This document shows positions 52,546 through 64,000 of a stretch of DNA of 64,000 bases, in pieces. Made by a program: the position numbers and the translations under genes. Position 1 is the stretch's first letter. Each line of letters begins with the position of its first letter. Below the pieces are notes generated by a model. It saw only the letters and a program-made list of their open reading frames with translations, ran no database searches and was not told the origin of the DNA. The stretch is from Vespula vulgaris (Eukaryota; Arthropoda; Insecta; Hymenoptera; Vespidae), in contig NC_066589.1 of the NCBI RefSeq assembly GCF_905475345.1, positions 4,149,501 through 4,213,500 of the forward strand, in the 5' to 3' direction.

Positions 52546-54666
52546 TATGTTAATACCATTGATAAGCAATCCTATAACTTTACTTCTAAGTTTGGGAAAT
52601 TCATAATTGTCGTTTTTATATTCGTAGATGTATTTAAATGAATCATCTGTTTGTGGTATATCATTCTCAGTAAGTAATGTTAAAGATTTTTCAATATTCT
52701 GATTGGTTTTAATTATTCCAACTTTAGATTTAAGTCTTGCCTTATTCATTTCTTTTTCAAAATCTTCTTTATCAACTTGAAGTGATTCAACTGTAGCCAA
52801 TTCTATTATTGTTTCTATATTTAATCCATGAGTGTCAAATAATTTAAATGCCATATATCCTGGTAAAATACCAGATGCATATACGGTTCTACAATAAAAA
52901 ATCACTACAGATAAAAAATATAATACAAGTTATATTGTCTAATATTTATGGATAATGCTTACTTATTCTTTTTTAACATAGATTGTAAATCTTTATATCC
53001 ATTTACCAGTCCTGATGCCATGCAAGAAGTAACAGAAGCTAATTCTGGTCTAGTTGCAACAATTTTTTTCCATTCTTTGCCATACGTTTTACATAATTTT
53101 TCATATAAATTTTCTTCAAATTCTATTATTTTATGGGCCTAAAAAAGATTTCATCTTGTAAAATAATTATGTAGTCTATTTACTTATTTATGATTAATAA
53201 AATTACCTGTTTAAGATTATTTTTTAGTTCTGGGTAAGCATCTCCAAGAATATCAACAACAGTATATGTAAGATCAAAAAGTAAATCTCTCTTTTTAAAT
53301 GTATTTTCACTCACATCTATTCCCTTCCTTAATATTCTTCTCAATTTCTGACTGAACGTATAAATTCAAAAATTAAGATAAAATTAAACTTTAAATTTAA
53401 TTACAAATAAATATTTCTTACTTTTTTTCTGGTATTACACCATCACATAATGCAACAGTGATCATTCTCGCATAATCAGCTAATATTCTATATGCGTAAT
53501 CTATATCATTTATATCGCAAGTTCCAAAAGTGCCTTTGTATTCAGGAGCATTTGTATTGCGACGTATTGTTTCAAATAATGGTTGAAAAAGATCTGTATC
53601 ATAACTAGATTTTTTTCCTTGCAGTAAAGTAACTAATCTTTCAAAACCCATCCCTGTGTCTATATGATATTTTGATAATGGTTGAATAGCATGATTACCT
53701 GTAAGTCTATAATAAATTATATACAAAGTAAAAAATATGATAGAAATTAGTTTACAGAAACATATATAACATATGCACCTATTATATTGAATAAACACTA
53801 TATTCCATAGTTCAATAATATCTGGATGACCTGTATTTACTTTTGAACTTTGATCTCCCAATTGCTTTGTAATATCTATATGTATTTCTGTACAAGGACC
53901 ACAAGGACCTGAAAGTCCCATTTCCCAAAAATTATCTTGCATTCCAAATGGTAATATTCTGTTTTCTGGAATACCAAGACTTAACCAGATATCTTTACAT
54001 TCTTCATCTGGTTGTAATCCTAATTCCTCACAACCACCAAAGTATGTAATGTACAAAAATTCTTTTTTAATATTATATGGACCTGTCAATAAATCTAACG
54101 CATAACGACAGCTTTCTTTCTATAAACAATTAATAAAATAATATATATATATATTTACTTATGAAATCATTTGTTAAATAATTAAAAATAATCTAATATA
54201 CCTTAAAGTAATCTCCAAAGGACCAATTTCCTAACATTTCAAAGAACGTATGATGATAAGTATCACTACCAACAATATTTAAATCACTGTGTTTTCCACC
54301 TACTCTAATACATTTTTGTGAATTCACAACTTTTGTAGAAGGTGGATCGTAATATCCTAAGAAAACTCCTTTAAACTATAGAGATTCAATGTTAATAACG
54401 GATTAATACAAGCGACTTAGAATTATGTAAACAGATAAACATACTTGATTCATGCCAGCATTAACGAAAGCTGTAGAATGATCGTTAAGTAGAGAAACAG
54501 GACTCGAATGAATAATATCGTGTTGTAATTCTTTTGTAAAATAATCTAAAAATTCTTTACGAATTGTATTAGCACTTTTGTACATAGTTTTCGTACAATG
54601 AGATCGTAATAACTTTGGTACACTTATTTTATTCATGTTATAAAAAAATAATTGTTGCGTATGCAT
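50683..54666 (-). CDS. AARS2: Alanyl-tRNA synthetase, mitochondrial
   Basis: The enzyme charges mitochondrial tRNA-Ala and hydrolyses mischarged Ser/Gly-tRNA. Exons: 54445-54666, 54202-54375, 53779-54119, 53422-53706, 53207-53351, 52963-53138, 52557-52888, 52170-52425, 51694-52089, 51256-51618, 51001-51184, 50683-50913; phases agree, 1034 residues. Class II core motifs: HSSPVSLLNDHSTAFVNAGMNQ, CIRVGGKHSDLNIVG, HHTFFEMLGNWSFGDYF, SGPCGPCTEIH, DTGMGFERL. The editing domain has H672xxxH676 (HTATH) and C779/H783 in ELCCGTH, the usual metal ligands; the common form is ELCGGTH. A coiled segment and a small C-terminal domain follow. The N-terminus is basic and Ser/Thr-bearing, fitting mitochondrial import; a second ATG at 54636 is an alternative start. 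Mitochondrial rather than cytosolic identity is inferred from divergence and the N-terminus. Confidence 0.93.
52488..52539. repeat. (AT)n microsatellite in an AlaRS intron
   Basis: About 26 AT units inside the 131-base intron between exons 7 and 8. The repeat fills some 40 percent of the intron. Confidence 0.95.
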
Positions 54667-55113
54667 GATAAAGATATTCTTTAATAAATAAAATATATAA
54701 ATAAATAATTATTAGAATATGAAAAATTATATTATATATCGATCACAACGAAAATTACGACTCAGGTCCATAGCTTTACGAGCACGTGTAAACACATACA
54801 TGAACCAATAAGAACTTAGATTATTAGTAAACTAGTGATATGATGTCATTATGAGCGCCAACTTCGAAATGATGGCAGCATAATTCAAATTGAAAATTAT
54901 TTGCCCACATTATATCTTATCAAAATTTATCCAAATAATCGTAAGTTAATAAGTATGAAACTATCAGCAAAAAACTAAAAGTCAGATATTTGAAAAACTT
55001 TTGGTCACATGCACGAGTATATTTTTAAGAACATCATTAAAAAATTGGTTATCTATTTTTTATAAAGTATCTAGAAGTTTGAAATAAATCAAATTTACGG
55101 TTATAGAAATACA
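54667..55113. promoter_or_regulatory. Short divergent promoter region, AlaRS / EFCAB10-like
   Basis: Only 447 bases separate the start codons of the minus-strand AlaRS and the plus-strand EFCAB10-like gene. A bidirectional promoter is likely. No specific binding site is claimed. Confidence 0.5.
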
Positions 55114-56024
55114 ATGAATAACGAAAACATTATTAATAGCAAAGACGTTCTTCAAAAAAATAATGATAAATTTTCCAATGTCGTTAAAACATTAACGACA
55201 TCGTCGGTCTCACGTACAACTAATCAACGACACTCGATCGATAAAAATACATTGGAAGAAAAAATAACATGCAGTTCTAAATATGCAACTTGTTATAAAC
55301 TGAAAGTAAAACGATTTCAAAATATATCAATAATTTTTCAATACTTCTGCGCGATAAATTCATGTCAGCTTTATCTCTTGTAGGATACTGGGAAAATGCA
55401 TTTACGAGTGCAGACTTATCTCGAGAAAAAAAAGATTTCAAAGCTCTTCGACTTCCTAATTGGTCATCTTCTTGTAGAGGAATCACCCGATCCAATTCAA
55501 TACCTAGAAAAACTTCTTAAGGAATGCTTACTGTACAGATCGGGCGTAAAAGAGCCGCCATTATTATTTAAAACAAGGTAGATATATGTATATTCATATT
55601 CTCCTTTATACCAGCATTACTTTAGATCTTGAAACGTAGGCACATTAGAAGTATATTTCAATCGCTTGGTCCAGACAATTGCAATACCATTTCTTTAAAT
55701 AAATATATAACCGGCATGACTATATTAGGCATCTGTGATTACGAACCAAATCCTTTCGAGTGTATGCCTGGACATGTGCATTGGCATACATTCAAAACAG
55801 AAGCGTAAGTATGACGACGATTATTATTTAAAGAATTTTTTTTATATATGTATTGTTATAAAACATCAGATTGATATATAATAGAATATATGATACGTAA
55901 TACAAACTTAAAATTTCTTAGAGGATAATGTTAATAATTTACTTGAACAATTATTATCGTATATATACAGAAAAAAATGTTTGGAAAAAACTCTTGACGA
56001 TATAATCGGCAAGAATGACATATA
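55114..56024 (+). CDS. EFCAB10-like protein (RIIa/DPY-30-type motif plus EF-hand-like region)
   Basis: EFCAB10 is a small, little-studied protein that in vertebrates is linked to cilia. Exons 55114-55305, 55384-55577 and 55640-55804 join in phase. Exon 1 (64 residues) is Asn/Ser/Thr-rich and unlike the family, so an internal start at 55396 is possible. Exon 2 carries a docking-type helix pair, VQTYLEKKKISKLFDFLIGHL, then SPDPIQYLEKLLKE and PPLLF. Exon 3 reads HIRSIFQSLGPDN and SLNKYITGMTILGI, matching the degenerate EF-hand segment of EFCAB10. Exon 3 ends in phase 2 at GTAAGT. A plausible last exon from 55922 (DNVNNLLEQLLSYIY, stop at 56024) fits only from phase 1, so the 3' end is uncertain. 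The identification is by motif memory. Confidence 0.6.
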
Positions 56025-56964
56025 AAAAACTACCGAGCTATTCATATTCTTTGCATCAACATACGGAATACAAATTCAAAAAGTTTGATTGAAAGGCGCC
56101 AATTCAAACATATTTAAATCGATTCAGAGTATTTACAAATTTTTCCGCTGGGTGGCGTTTCGTCAAGTGTAAGACCCTTTCCCCCCACCATCCTACCTTA
56201 TACGTCAGTTAGATTTGTCGTGCGTATCGCACAAGTAGTAGCATCGGGTGCCATTGTGTCGAACAGCTCCGTCGAGTAAACTTGCGTCTGTATTTGCCCG
56301 TAAGAGAACTATTATATACGAAGGAACGAAGAGATATATTTGATATACAACGCATATCGTATAAAGAAAGAAGACGAGCTTTATTATAAACACAGTTTCG
56401 ACGATTATACATAAAACGTACTTTGAAGCAAGAAACATATCCTCGATCGTGTTGTACGCAATACACACGTGCGTTTGCCTCGAGCTTGATCACTATATAT
56501 ACACAATGCGATGATCGCCGATGATACGCAACGAAATCATAAAGAAACTCTTTCGCGCGTCAACGAACACGAAACGAGCGTACGGAAAGGAGCCAACGAC
56601 TTTCGAGAGAACGCCTAATCCAACGGTACAACCTGTTAGTCGCTTCTAGACCCGTCTTCTAAAATCAACATTGGAATGGACCACCTACTTCACGAACTAA
56701 CTCTACGTATCTAAGAATCTTTAGAAAAGTAAGGGCAGTTCAAGGGGACAATTTTTCAAGGAGAAATCACCGACGAGTTTTAGAAAAAATGCAAATGTCG
56801 TTGTCGAGGGACTCGAAAGGACAGCCGTAACGAGCGTCGTCAGCAGCTACAGTAATACATACATATCAATAGAAAAGGAGATAAAATAAGGAAACAAAAA
56901 GAAAAGAAAGAAAGAAAACGAAAAAAAGAAAAACAAAACGAAGAAAGAAGACAACTCGAGAAAG
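56025..56964. promoter_or_regulatory. Upstream region and probable 5' UTR of the meteorin-like gene
   Basis: CpG content rises again from about 56.2 kb. The last 100 bases before the start codon are A/G-rich (AAAGAAAG type). No coding gene is supported; open frames at 56205-56493 on the minus strand have no family features. Confidence 0.45.
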
Positions 56965-59311
56965 ATGAAACTAATCGGTCCTTCCCGTTTTGCGACGTTG
57001 ACACTGTCCCTTATCTTCCTCGTAGGCGGTATAATACCTACAGTACCATCGCAGGAGCATGCCGCCCTTCTGCCTGCCGACGAGTGCGATTGGATCGGAA
57101 GGTTAGTGGTTATTTCTTCTTTTCGCTTCTCTTCATCTTCCTCTTCGTCTTTCTTCGTCTTCTTCCCGCGCTGCCGATTTTCGATCTCCTTTCGTGAGTT
57201 CGTTCCGTCTCACTTAAGCTCGTTCCCCTTCTTATTTGTTTGTTTCTTTCTTTCTTTTTTTCTATCTATCCTCTTTGCGATTCCGTTGCCTAGCACGTTC
57301 TCCTTGGCATCGTAAACCACCTTATTTGGTAGCTTTCGGATATATCTGGATATATCTTTGCGTTTTATATCGAGAAGATTCTTGATTTATTCTTCTTTCG
57401 AATAAAATCGTTATAAGCATATAAAGTTTTTTTTTCCCTGTGAGGAATACAAGGTAAATTTATTTTGCAGTTTCTTTTTTTTTTTTTTTTTTTTCTTAAT
57501 ATTTATATGTAGAGAATATATAGAGTTAACTCTATCGACAACGTCGATACTTTCTAACATTTTTACGTCTACGAACGTCTCACGTGACAAGCACGATTTA
57601 TTTATATCCGTTTAGTTTCGATATATATTCACTCACGAATTTTTGAAGGATTTTAAACTATTAGTTTGTTGGAAAGGTGGAAGATAAAAGATAATACTGC
57701 GTATCATTATATAATTTGGCTCACGAATTATTATAGATTAGAAAAAGAATTATATAAGATTTAATCAACAATTCAATATACAACCTAATCGAAATGTCAC
57801 GTTTTACGAGAATCATTTATCATTAGTGGCAACAGTCAATAGATTATAATAGAGACAAAAGTACGATAAGAAAGAAAAACGACCGTTTATAACTGTTATG
57901 ATGAGTTTGCTCTAGTTCCGTCTCTGATCTGGATCATAGCGATTCGCTCTTGTTTCAATTCGATTATCGAGCCGAGGATCGTACCGTTTGTATCGGAGAA
58001 TATAGCAATCTTTCTCTATTGATATTTAAAAAAAGAAAACAAGTTCTATCTCTAAAGATCCATTTAATTTTTAGTCCCTCCGACTTTTATGGAATCCGAT
58101 TTTCAATGTAGAAACGAATTTTACAACTCTAGTCATTTATCTTCTTTTTATTTCTTTTTTTTTTTTTAGGATACTTATATTAAAGTGAACACATTTGTTT
58201 TATTAATCTTCTTTCTCATGAATTTTTATTCGATTACGATTAGTTAAACGAAAATGACAAACTATTCATATATATATATGTATATACTATATATACGCCA
58301 TATTTTTGTTTTGTAATGAACGATTATAATCGCAAAACATCTACACGTTTGTTTAGTGTCGTTGAAAATAATGTTAGAAAATTGTTCGGAATGGAAGAAA
58401 AATGAATAGTTTTCTAAAAATAATATGATACGACAAAATTATAAATCTTTCGAATCCGTTATAAGAATGTAAGAGAAAAATGCCCGTTAGTCGTTGGCCG
58501 ACGCGTCCGTTAATGCGTTTGCACATTAACGTTTGTTTACACCGTATTCAATGTCGATGCTATCGCGATTTATTCTCGTGAAGATTATTAACCTTCTCGC
58601 GAGTTGCGCTTGACGGATTTTCGCAGTTTTTCGCACTAACTAGCAATTTCCCAGAAGAGAATCCGTAATTAACATCGTCGCACCTTACGTATATACCATT
58701 TCGTATAATTTACCAGTAGCGAGAAAGTCGCGTAATCTCGTCGAATGTTTCCATGTTTTACATGGAAAAATATACATTTAATGTTTTCACTTATATATCT
58801 TTCTCTTTTCTTTTTCCTTGAGAAAAACAAAATGAAAAACAGAGATAAATAAATAAGACTGAAACTAAGCTACATAAGACTCAGTACCAGATTCAATCTT
58901 ATTTATATTTGATCTTGTTCAAATCCATCAAACGCATACAACCAAATTTAATACATATACAATTTCTAAAGAATTTAATTACATTTAACAAATATCTATA
59001 ACTAACGTAGTTTCTTTAGTTGCTGGTTTACTTACAAAATGAAACATTATTTTTTGAAATTGTATATTCTTATTATCGAACAGAGTATTTCTTATCCTAT
59101 AAATATAAAAGACATGATCGCAATAATTTAATTCAACAAAAATCAAAGTTTAATTAACCTAGTTTAACAAGAATGTACATTATCCTAAAAACCGGCATTG
59201 CAGATAGGAATCTTATTTCTGCTCCGTTAAATCGTTCGAGCGTTTTAGAAAGAATATGAGTGAAGTTGTAATATCGGAGATTACTGTGACGAGAACTAGC
59301 CATCTCTGACT

Positions 59312-59371
<60 letters not shown>

Positions 59372-60964
59372 TCATGTTGTCGTTGGCAGTGTGGCTAAGC
59401 GCGAAAGTATGCATCGAATCGAATGAAATTCATGAGGACGGTGCGGCAGCTAGCCGGACGAGCGGGACTGCGAAGGACTACCAGCTTCTGCGTATACACA
59501 CATACATACACTTATATTCGTCTTACTCTTTGTTCATCACGCTTGTCCCTCATGTATATGTATACATATACATATACATACGATATAACCAGTTAAGCAT
59601 TTACATGGAATTACTTCTTAGGCTATTTAAAAATATAAAATATCTATAAAAAAAAATTAATCAATTTTAATGAGAGATATAACAAGAAACTTGATTTTCC
59701 TGTAATATCATTAGTTGCAAAGATTTCTATTGCATTTCTTTTATTTATTTATTTATTTATTTATTTATTTTTTTTTTGACATGATCTATTTGTATTACTG
59801 TTATCTTATATTTCAAGGTTGGTTCAATAATCTTAATTAGAAATATATATATATATATGTTTATGTATCAATAACGAAAGAAAAGTAAAAAAATAAAAGC
59901 TTATATCGGTTACTACGTTTCAACGATCGAATTTTAATTCGATACCACTATTCTTTGGAGTATCCGACAAAGGATTAATCTACTACTAATACGTATATAT
60001 ATTTACATATTTCATGCACTTTTCGAGGCAGTTAAAAAAATATTCGGGCTGTTGCCATTTCATTACACGTCCATGACTTCATGAACTTTTTATAACGTCG
60101 AATGACGTCACTGGATATCCGCGTTCTTCGATACAGATCATATACACACACACACACATTATATATATACCATATAAAATCTGTATTTTATAAATATATT
60201 TGTACACATCGACTCGTTATCGCTTTATGTTATTTCGTATGTTTAAGCAGACTATGCGACATTCTAGTCATACGGGCAGTATTTGATGCTAACAACCAAG
60301 GCGTTTACATGAAACACTGTAAGACTGAAACTCGAGACGCCGCCGAATTCACGCTCGAAAGGGTTTACGGTAATTCAAGACACTTTGTCAGGACAGTCTC
60401 TTTTCTAAAACTCGTCGTGATTGCTTCATATAGAAAGAAAGAAATAAAGAAAAAAAAAAAAACAAGAAATGAAATGGTTCGGATACGTTGCTAGTAATCC
60501 TCTGAAAAGAAGCTTTCCAAGAAGAAGAGAGAAAGAGGAAGAAGAGAAGAAGATTTATTTGATCGTTCCTCGAGATCGTTATCTGCGCGCCCACGTGCTT
60601 TTTACGTCAGAATAGAAGCATACATTACTTAAACTTAGGATATACTCGTCAACGAAACGAGCTTGTCGCGTCTTTTCTTATAGAATATACGTTCTACATT
60701 GTCCAGTACTTTATCCAAAAATATACATGATGCGCGTGTGTTACATATTTGTTGCGTTCACGGACTTACATTCGATATAACGGATTCGAGAATCGTATCG
60801 ATAAGTATAGAAGCTGAGACTTATCCGGTTTTGTACGAAAGAAAAATGTCGATCTCTTTTCATATACAACTCGAATACCGTTTCGGTTCATAAAACTGGC
60901 AAATAGAAACGGCGATAGAGGCGATAATAAGTTTTTCACCTATGTTGCTGGTAGAGCTTAGAGA

Positions 60965-61005
<41 letters not shown>

Positions 61006-63606
61006 AGAGAAAGGGAAAGAGAGAAAGAGAGAGAGAGATCGGTCCATGTTACCTTGTACTAGTGGAGTATAAAAGGGGTGGGGTAAGGGAAGAAAAGTCG
61101 TTGGTCTTAACAGAATGCTATACCCGTCGTACGCCTTACGGAAACCTGTTTCCGCTTCTGCGACAAAGAGGCGAGGAAAGGGGAACGTGCCCGGCTGTCT
61201 ATACACACCGTTCTGCTTTACCGTACGTGTCAGTCTTGTCTAAAAGAGGGTAAGTGAGCGTGGTAGCCGCACGAAGCAGCGCCGACTATGGCTATGGAGG
61301 CGCGTGGCCCACTCCACGCCTTCTCTCTTCGTTTCTTATACTTCTCTTTTTCTCTTTCTCTGCCTTCTCTTTCTCTCTGTATATATATATATATGTGTAT
61401 TTTTTTTTTTTTTAGACCAGTCTACTCTATCTCTTTCTTTCTTTCTTATTTTTCTTCGTATACTCATACATATCTCCTTCTCGCTTTGCATATAGGTATA
61501 TGCTCCGTATTTAGACACACTTTTCAACCGACTCTAGATTACATTCGTTTGTAGGGCCGTCCTTGGACACTCAATTTCTATATTTATTCCTATTTATCTC
61601 GAGTGTGCCTCTCCCTTTCCAAATATTATATTTTATCACGAAAGTCTCTTTAAATAAAACTTTTCTCTCTTATCTTATCGGCCATCTTTATTCTTTTCAC
61701 GTAGAGAACGTGATATTTGTTGAATATTATATCGATTAAAATTTTTCGATGGTACAGGCATAGAGATCGTAGAACACATTTAATTCTTAATAGATCAGAT
61801 AATTTATTGTCTTGAGGGAATACATTTTTTTCTTTTCTTTTTTTTTTTCATTATACATTTATTCTGTACGTATTCGGAATGAAAATTGAATGGACGTGAA
61901 TTTGCGAGAGAGGAATCGAATTGAGTTTGCTTTGTATACTCGAAACAAACTCGACAAAAATAACGACTGTCGACGTTTGTAATATGTGGTTTACGACTCG
62001 TAGCAATTATAGATAAATGCACACACCCATTCCAGTTTGAATGGATATATTCGGGTTATCCTATCTTTTGAAGTCTAAACGTAATTTATACCATTTTTGA
62101 GTAAATATAAAATATTTTGAAAATATACGTAACACAGAGATAAACTTATGATCGATTTCTTTATGAAGTTTTCGATCGATTCAGTCATTATTTTCTTCTG
62201 AATTACAACGTCGAATATTTTAACAAATTTTCAAGATTTCGTCACATTCAATCACCTCCCAAGCACACCAGTTGAAGCATAAAATATTGAAAGAAAATAA
62301 TACAAAATATGTTATCGTCGGATACAGAAGATAAAAGAAAAGCTTTGTTTCGTTTTAGCGGTGGAGGTGGTCGGGGTGTACGACCCGTTTATCTTCGATG
62401 TTCAAGAGGGACCGTTTTATGGCGTTATCCTCGAGGAGCCTTGAGGATAGTCTTATCAGTGGCTGCAGCGATAAGCAGTTCAGCGATTGGATCTCGATCT
62501 GGTACTGCAGGTGTCCTTTTGGCAAACGGAAACGGAGTTAATGAAACTGGACCCAAATCCAAGTCCGGATCAAGTGGTTTTCGTGTTTGCGTTAAGGCTT
62601 CCGGTCCAACAAGAATATATTTGGAAAGCAACGGTACGCTTAGGCCAGTTTATTCTCCGCGAGACGGAAAAAACGAGGCCTCTCATCGTTGTTTCTATAC
62701 GAAAAAACAACGTACAGCTCTCTACGTCGAGGCTGACGAGCTCACGGCAAATAATAATCGCGCGAAGTTACAATACGACGTCGAGCCGTTCGTTGTTAAT
62801 CATAGCACACCGGACGAGTCCGACGAGGAGGCGGAATGTAGACCTTGCTCAATGGAGGAACTCGCTGAGGCTTATTGTCAGAGTGACCTTGTTGCTAGAG
62901 GTACCGTCACCGCTGTGCAAAGGAAGCCCGAACTCGAAGCTGCCGAATTAATTTTTAGGATAACGAAGACTCTTCACAGAGTCGAGGAAACTGAGGTAAT
63001 CCTTTTTTCTTTGTAGACTTAAAAAGTCAACATTTTCAATGGAGCTTGAACAAATTCTTAAGACGTATATTCTGGAAGCAGAGTCCTTCGACCGAGATAG
63101 TTTTGTCTCATGTACATACGAAGCATCAGTTTCCAAAGAAGAATTGTTCTGTTTTCCATATGTGAGCGAATGCGTTAAAACACAGTCCTTTGATACCATA
63201 TATATGTAGATTCAAACTGATATCAAATCAAGTCTGAACGGTTCTGTTGAAGATAAGTTGAAAGAAAAACCAATTAGAACAAGTTGTTGTGTGAAGTATA
63301 AGTTTCCAAGTAAACATTGTTCTGATCCTTATATGTTACTACTAACATTCTCATGTGTTTGTTCTTGTTTGACTTGTTTCTTAACAGACCAACGAGGTGT
63401 TCTCCATTCTTCCGAATCCTCATCTCGAAAAGAGCATCCGTGTAAGAGTTTCCTCTGCTTGTGACGCTCGACACGGCCAGGGCGAATTCGTAATAATGGC
63501 TCGTAGAAGACTCGGCGACCTTACTCTTGTTTGTGCACCAAGACTGGAAACTTGGGCCGAAGCCGTGCGCGAATCGATCACTGCACCATGTCTGCTAAAA
63601 AGCTAG
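56965..63606 (+). CDS. Meteorin-like secreted protein
   Basis: Meteorin and meteorin-like are secreted factors acting in glial/neurite growth and immune-metabolic signalling in vertebrates; the insect role is unknown to me. Exons 56965-57101, 62359-62995 and 63388-63606 join in phase and give 330 residues. A signal peptide covers about residues 1-29 (TLTLSLIFLVGG core). The mature part has exactly ten cysteines, as in vertebrate meteorins. Matches include C41-D-W-IGSG, GTVLWRYPRGALRIVL, RPCSMEELAEAYCQSDLVARGTV and LGDLTLVCAPRLETW near the C-terminus. Three N-glycosylation sequons (NET, NGT, NHS) support secretion. A Gly-rich run follows the first Cys. Intron 1 is 5.3 kb. An ATG at 62309 opens the second exon's frame but lies in the intron. 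Confidence 0.92.
59312..59374. repeat. (GTC)n/(GTCATC)n trinucleotide repeat
   Basis: About 21 trinucleotides, GTC pure at first and then mixed with ATC. On the minus strand it reads as a poly-Thr/Met frame, which is not a gene. Confidence 0.9.
60961..61038. repeat. (GA)n purine repeat
   Basis: Interrupted GA dinucleotides over about 78 bases in meteorin-like intron 1. Confidence 0.9.
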
Positions 63607-64000
63607 CGGTTGAAAGACTATTGGCATGCTCTCATCAATCTCCTCTTATCATTGCAATTATATGTATAAAGCTTTTTTCCACCACTAGATATCGGAATCG
63701 TACGAGTTCCAAAAATAGTTTCAGTAAGCACAACGCTGTATGTATCTATGATGTAGGAAGAAACACAAGAAGAGATAAACGTGCTAACGCGTATCATTTG
63801 AGATTTTGAAGATCACACAAAATCACCGTTTATCTTACAGATTATTTATATTTTTTTACGAGCGTGTGCTTACCGAGATAATTCTCAAAAGAATATTGAG
63901 AAGGATTTACAATCTTTATCTGTATCTATATATAAGATATATATTTTTATCTATATATATAGAATATATTTTATACGATGTACACGCCTTACACGAGTAA
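63607..64000 (+). other. Downstream of the meteorin-like stop
   Basis: Probably 3' UTR and flank. I see no AATAAA before the window end and no further gene. Confidence 0.4.

Larger units (their letters stand above)
57102..62358. other. Meteorin-like intron 1, 5.3 kb; no nested gene seen
   Basis: Contains T-rich runs (57475-57494, 61400-61415, 61838-61849), a GTC repeat (59312-59374), a TTTA run (59742-59770), GA repeats (60961-61038) and pyrimidine-rich sequence near 61320-61380. Short open frames are repeat-driven. Confidence 0.55.

Noticed and set aside
59154..59414. Thr/Met-rich minus-strand frame
   Set aside because: It is a translation of the GTC/ATC trinucleotide repeat.
62309..62358. 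In-frame ATG upstream of meteorin-like exon 2 as an alternative start
   Set aside because: A good acceptor (CGTTTTAG) follows it, and joining exon 1 restores a signal peptide and the conserved first cysteine.
1..64000. tRNA, rRNA, CRISPR or well-known insect microRNA genes
   Set aside because: I looked for T-arm-like GTTCRANNC contexts, regular spacer-repeat patterns and several familiar microRNA sequences and found none; this was by eye and is not exhaustive.

Overview
The window looks like nuclear DNA of an insect, most likely a hymenopteran. The genes have many exons with GT-AG introns and are AT-rich. The noncoding DNA is full of microsatellites and polypyrimidine runs, and it is rich in CpG-containing words such as cgat and tcga. 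No bacterial, phage or CRISPR features were seen. I rebuilt exons by matching reading phase, splice consensus and remembered family motifs, so ends are good to a base or two where phases agree. No alignment was run.

Layout. (1) 1-34,958, minus strand: most of tomosyn (STXBP5 family), 14 exons read leftward. The 3' part, with the second beta-propeller and the R-SNARE tail, is not seen and probably lies beyond base 1. Introns are large (intron 1 is about 10.9 kb). (2) 36,992-39,735, plus: ANKRD27/VARP, a VPS9 and ankyrin endosomal trafficking protein. (3) 41,360-45,940, minus: IRE1, the ER stress sensor kinase/RNase, 13 exons, complete. (4) 47,681-48,655, plus: MTG1, a mitochondrial ribosome assembly GTPase, no intron in the coding sequence. 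(5) 49,603-50,453, plus: PTPMT1, a mitochondrial phosphatase. (6) 50,683-54,666, minus: mitochondrial alanyl-tRNA synthetase, 12 exons. (7) 55,114 to about 56,024, plus: an EFCAB10-like gene with an unresolved 3' end. (8) 56,965-63,606, plus: a secreted meteorin-like protein, three exons, with a 5.3 kb first intron.

The window splits into compositional domains. From about 36.3 to 56 kb it is compact, has short introns, is very AT-rich and is visibly poor in CpG; it carries the housekeeping-type genes, including three adjacent mitochondrial ones. The flanks (tomosyn, meteorin) have long introns and many CpGs. In insects with germline gene-body methylation this contrast is expected between methylated housekeeping genes and unmethylated tissue-specific ones.

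I did not find a clearly new biological system. The best leads are in-frame stopless mini-introns in PTPMT1 and mtAlaRS, a hAT-like MITE in IRE1, a candidate tomosyn microexon, and the phase break in the EFCAB10-like gene.
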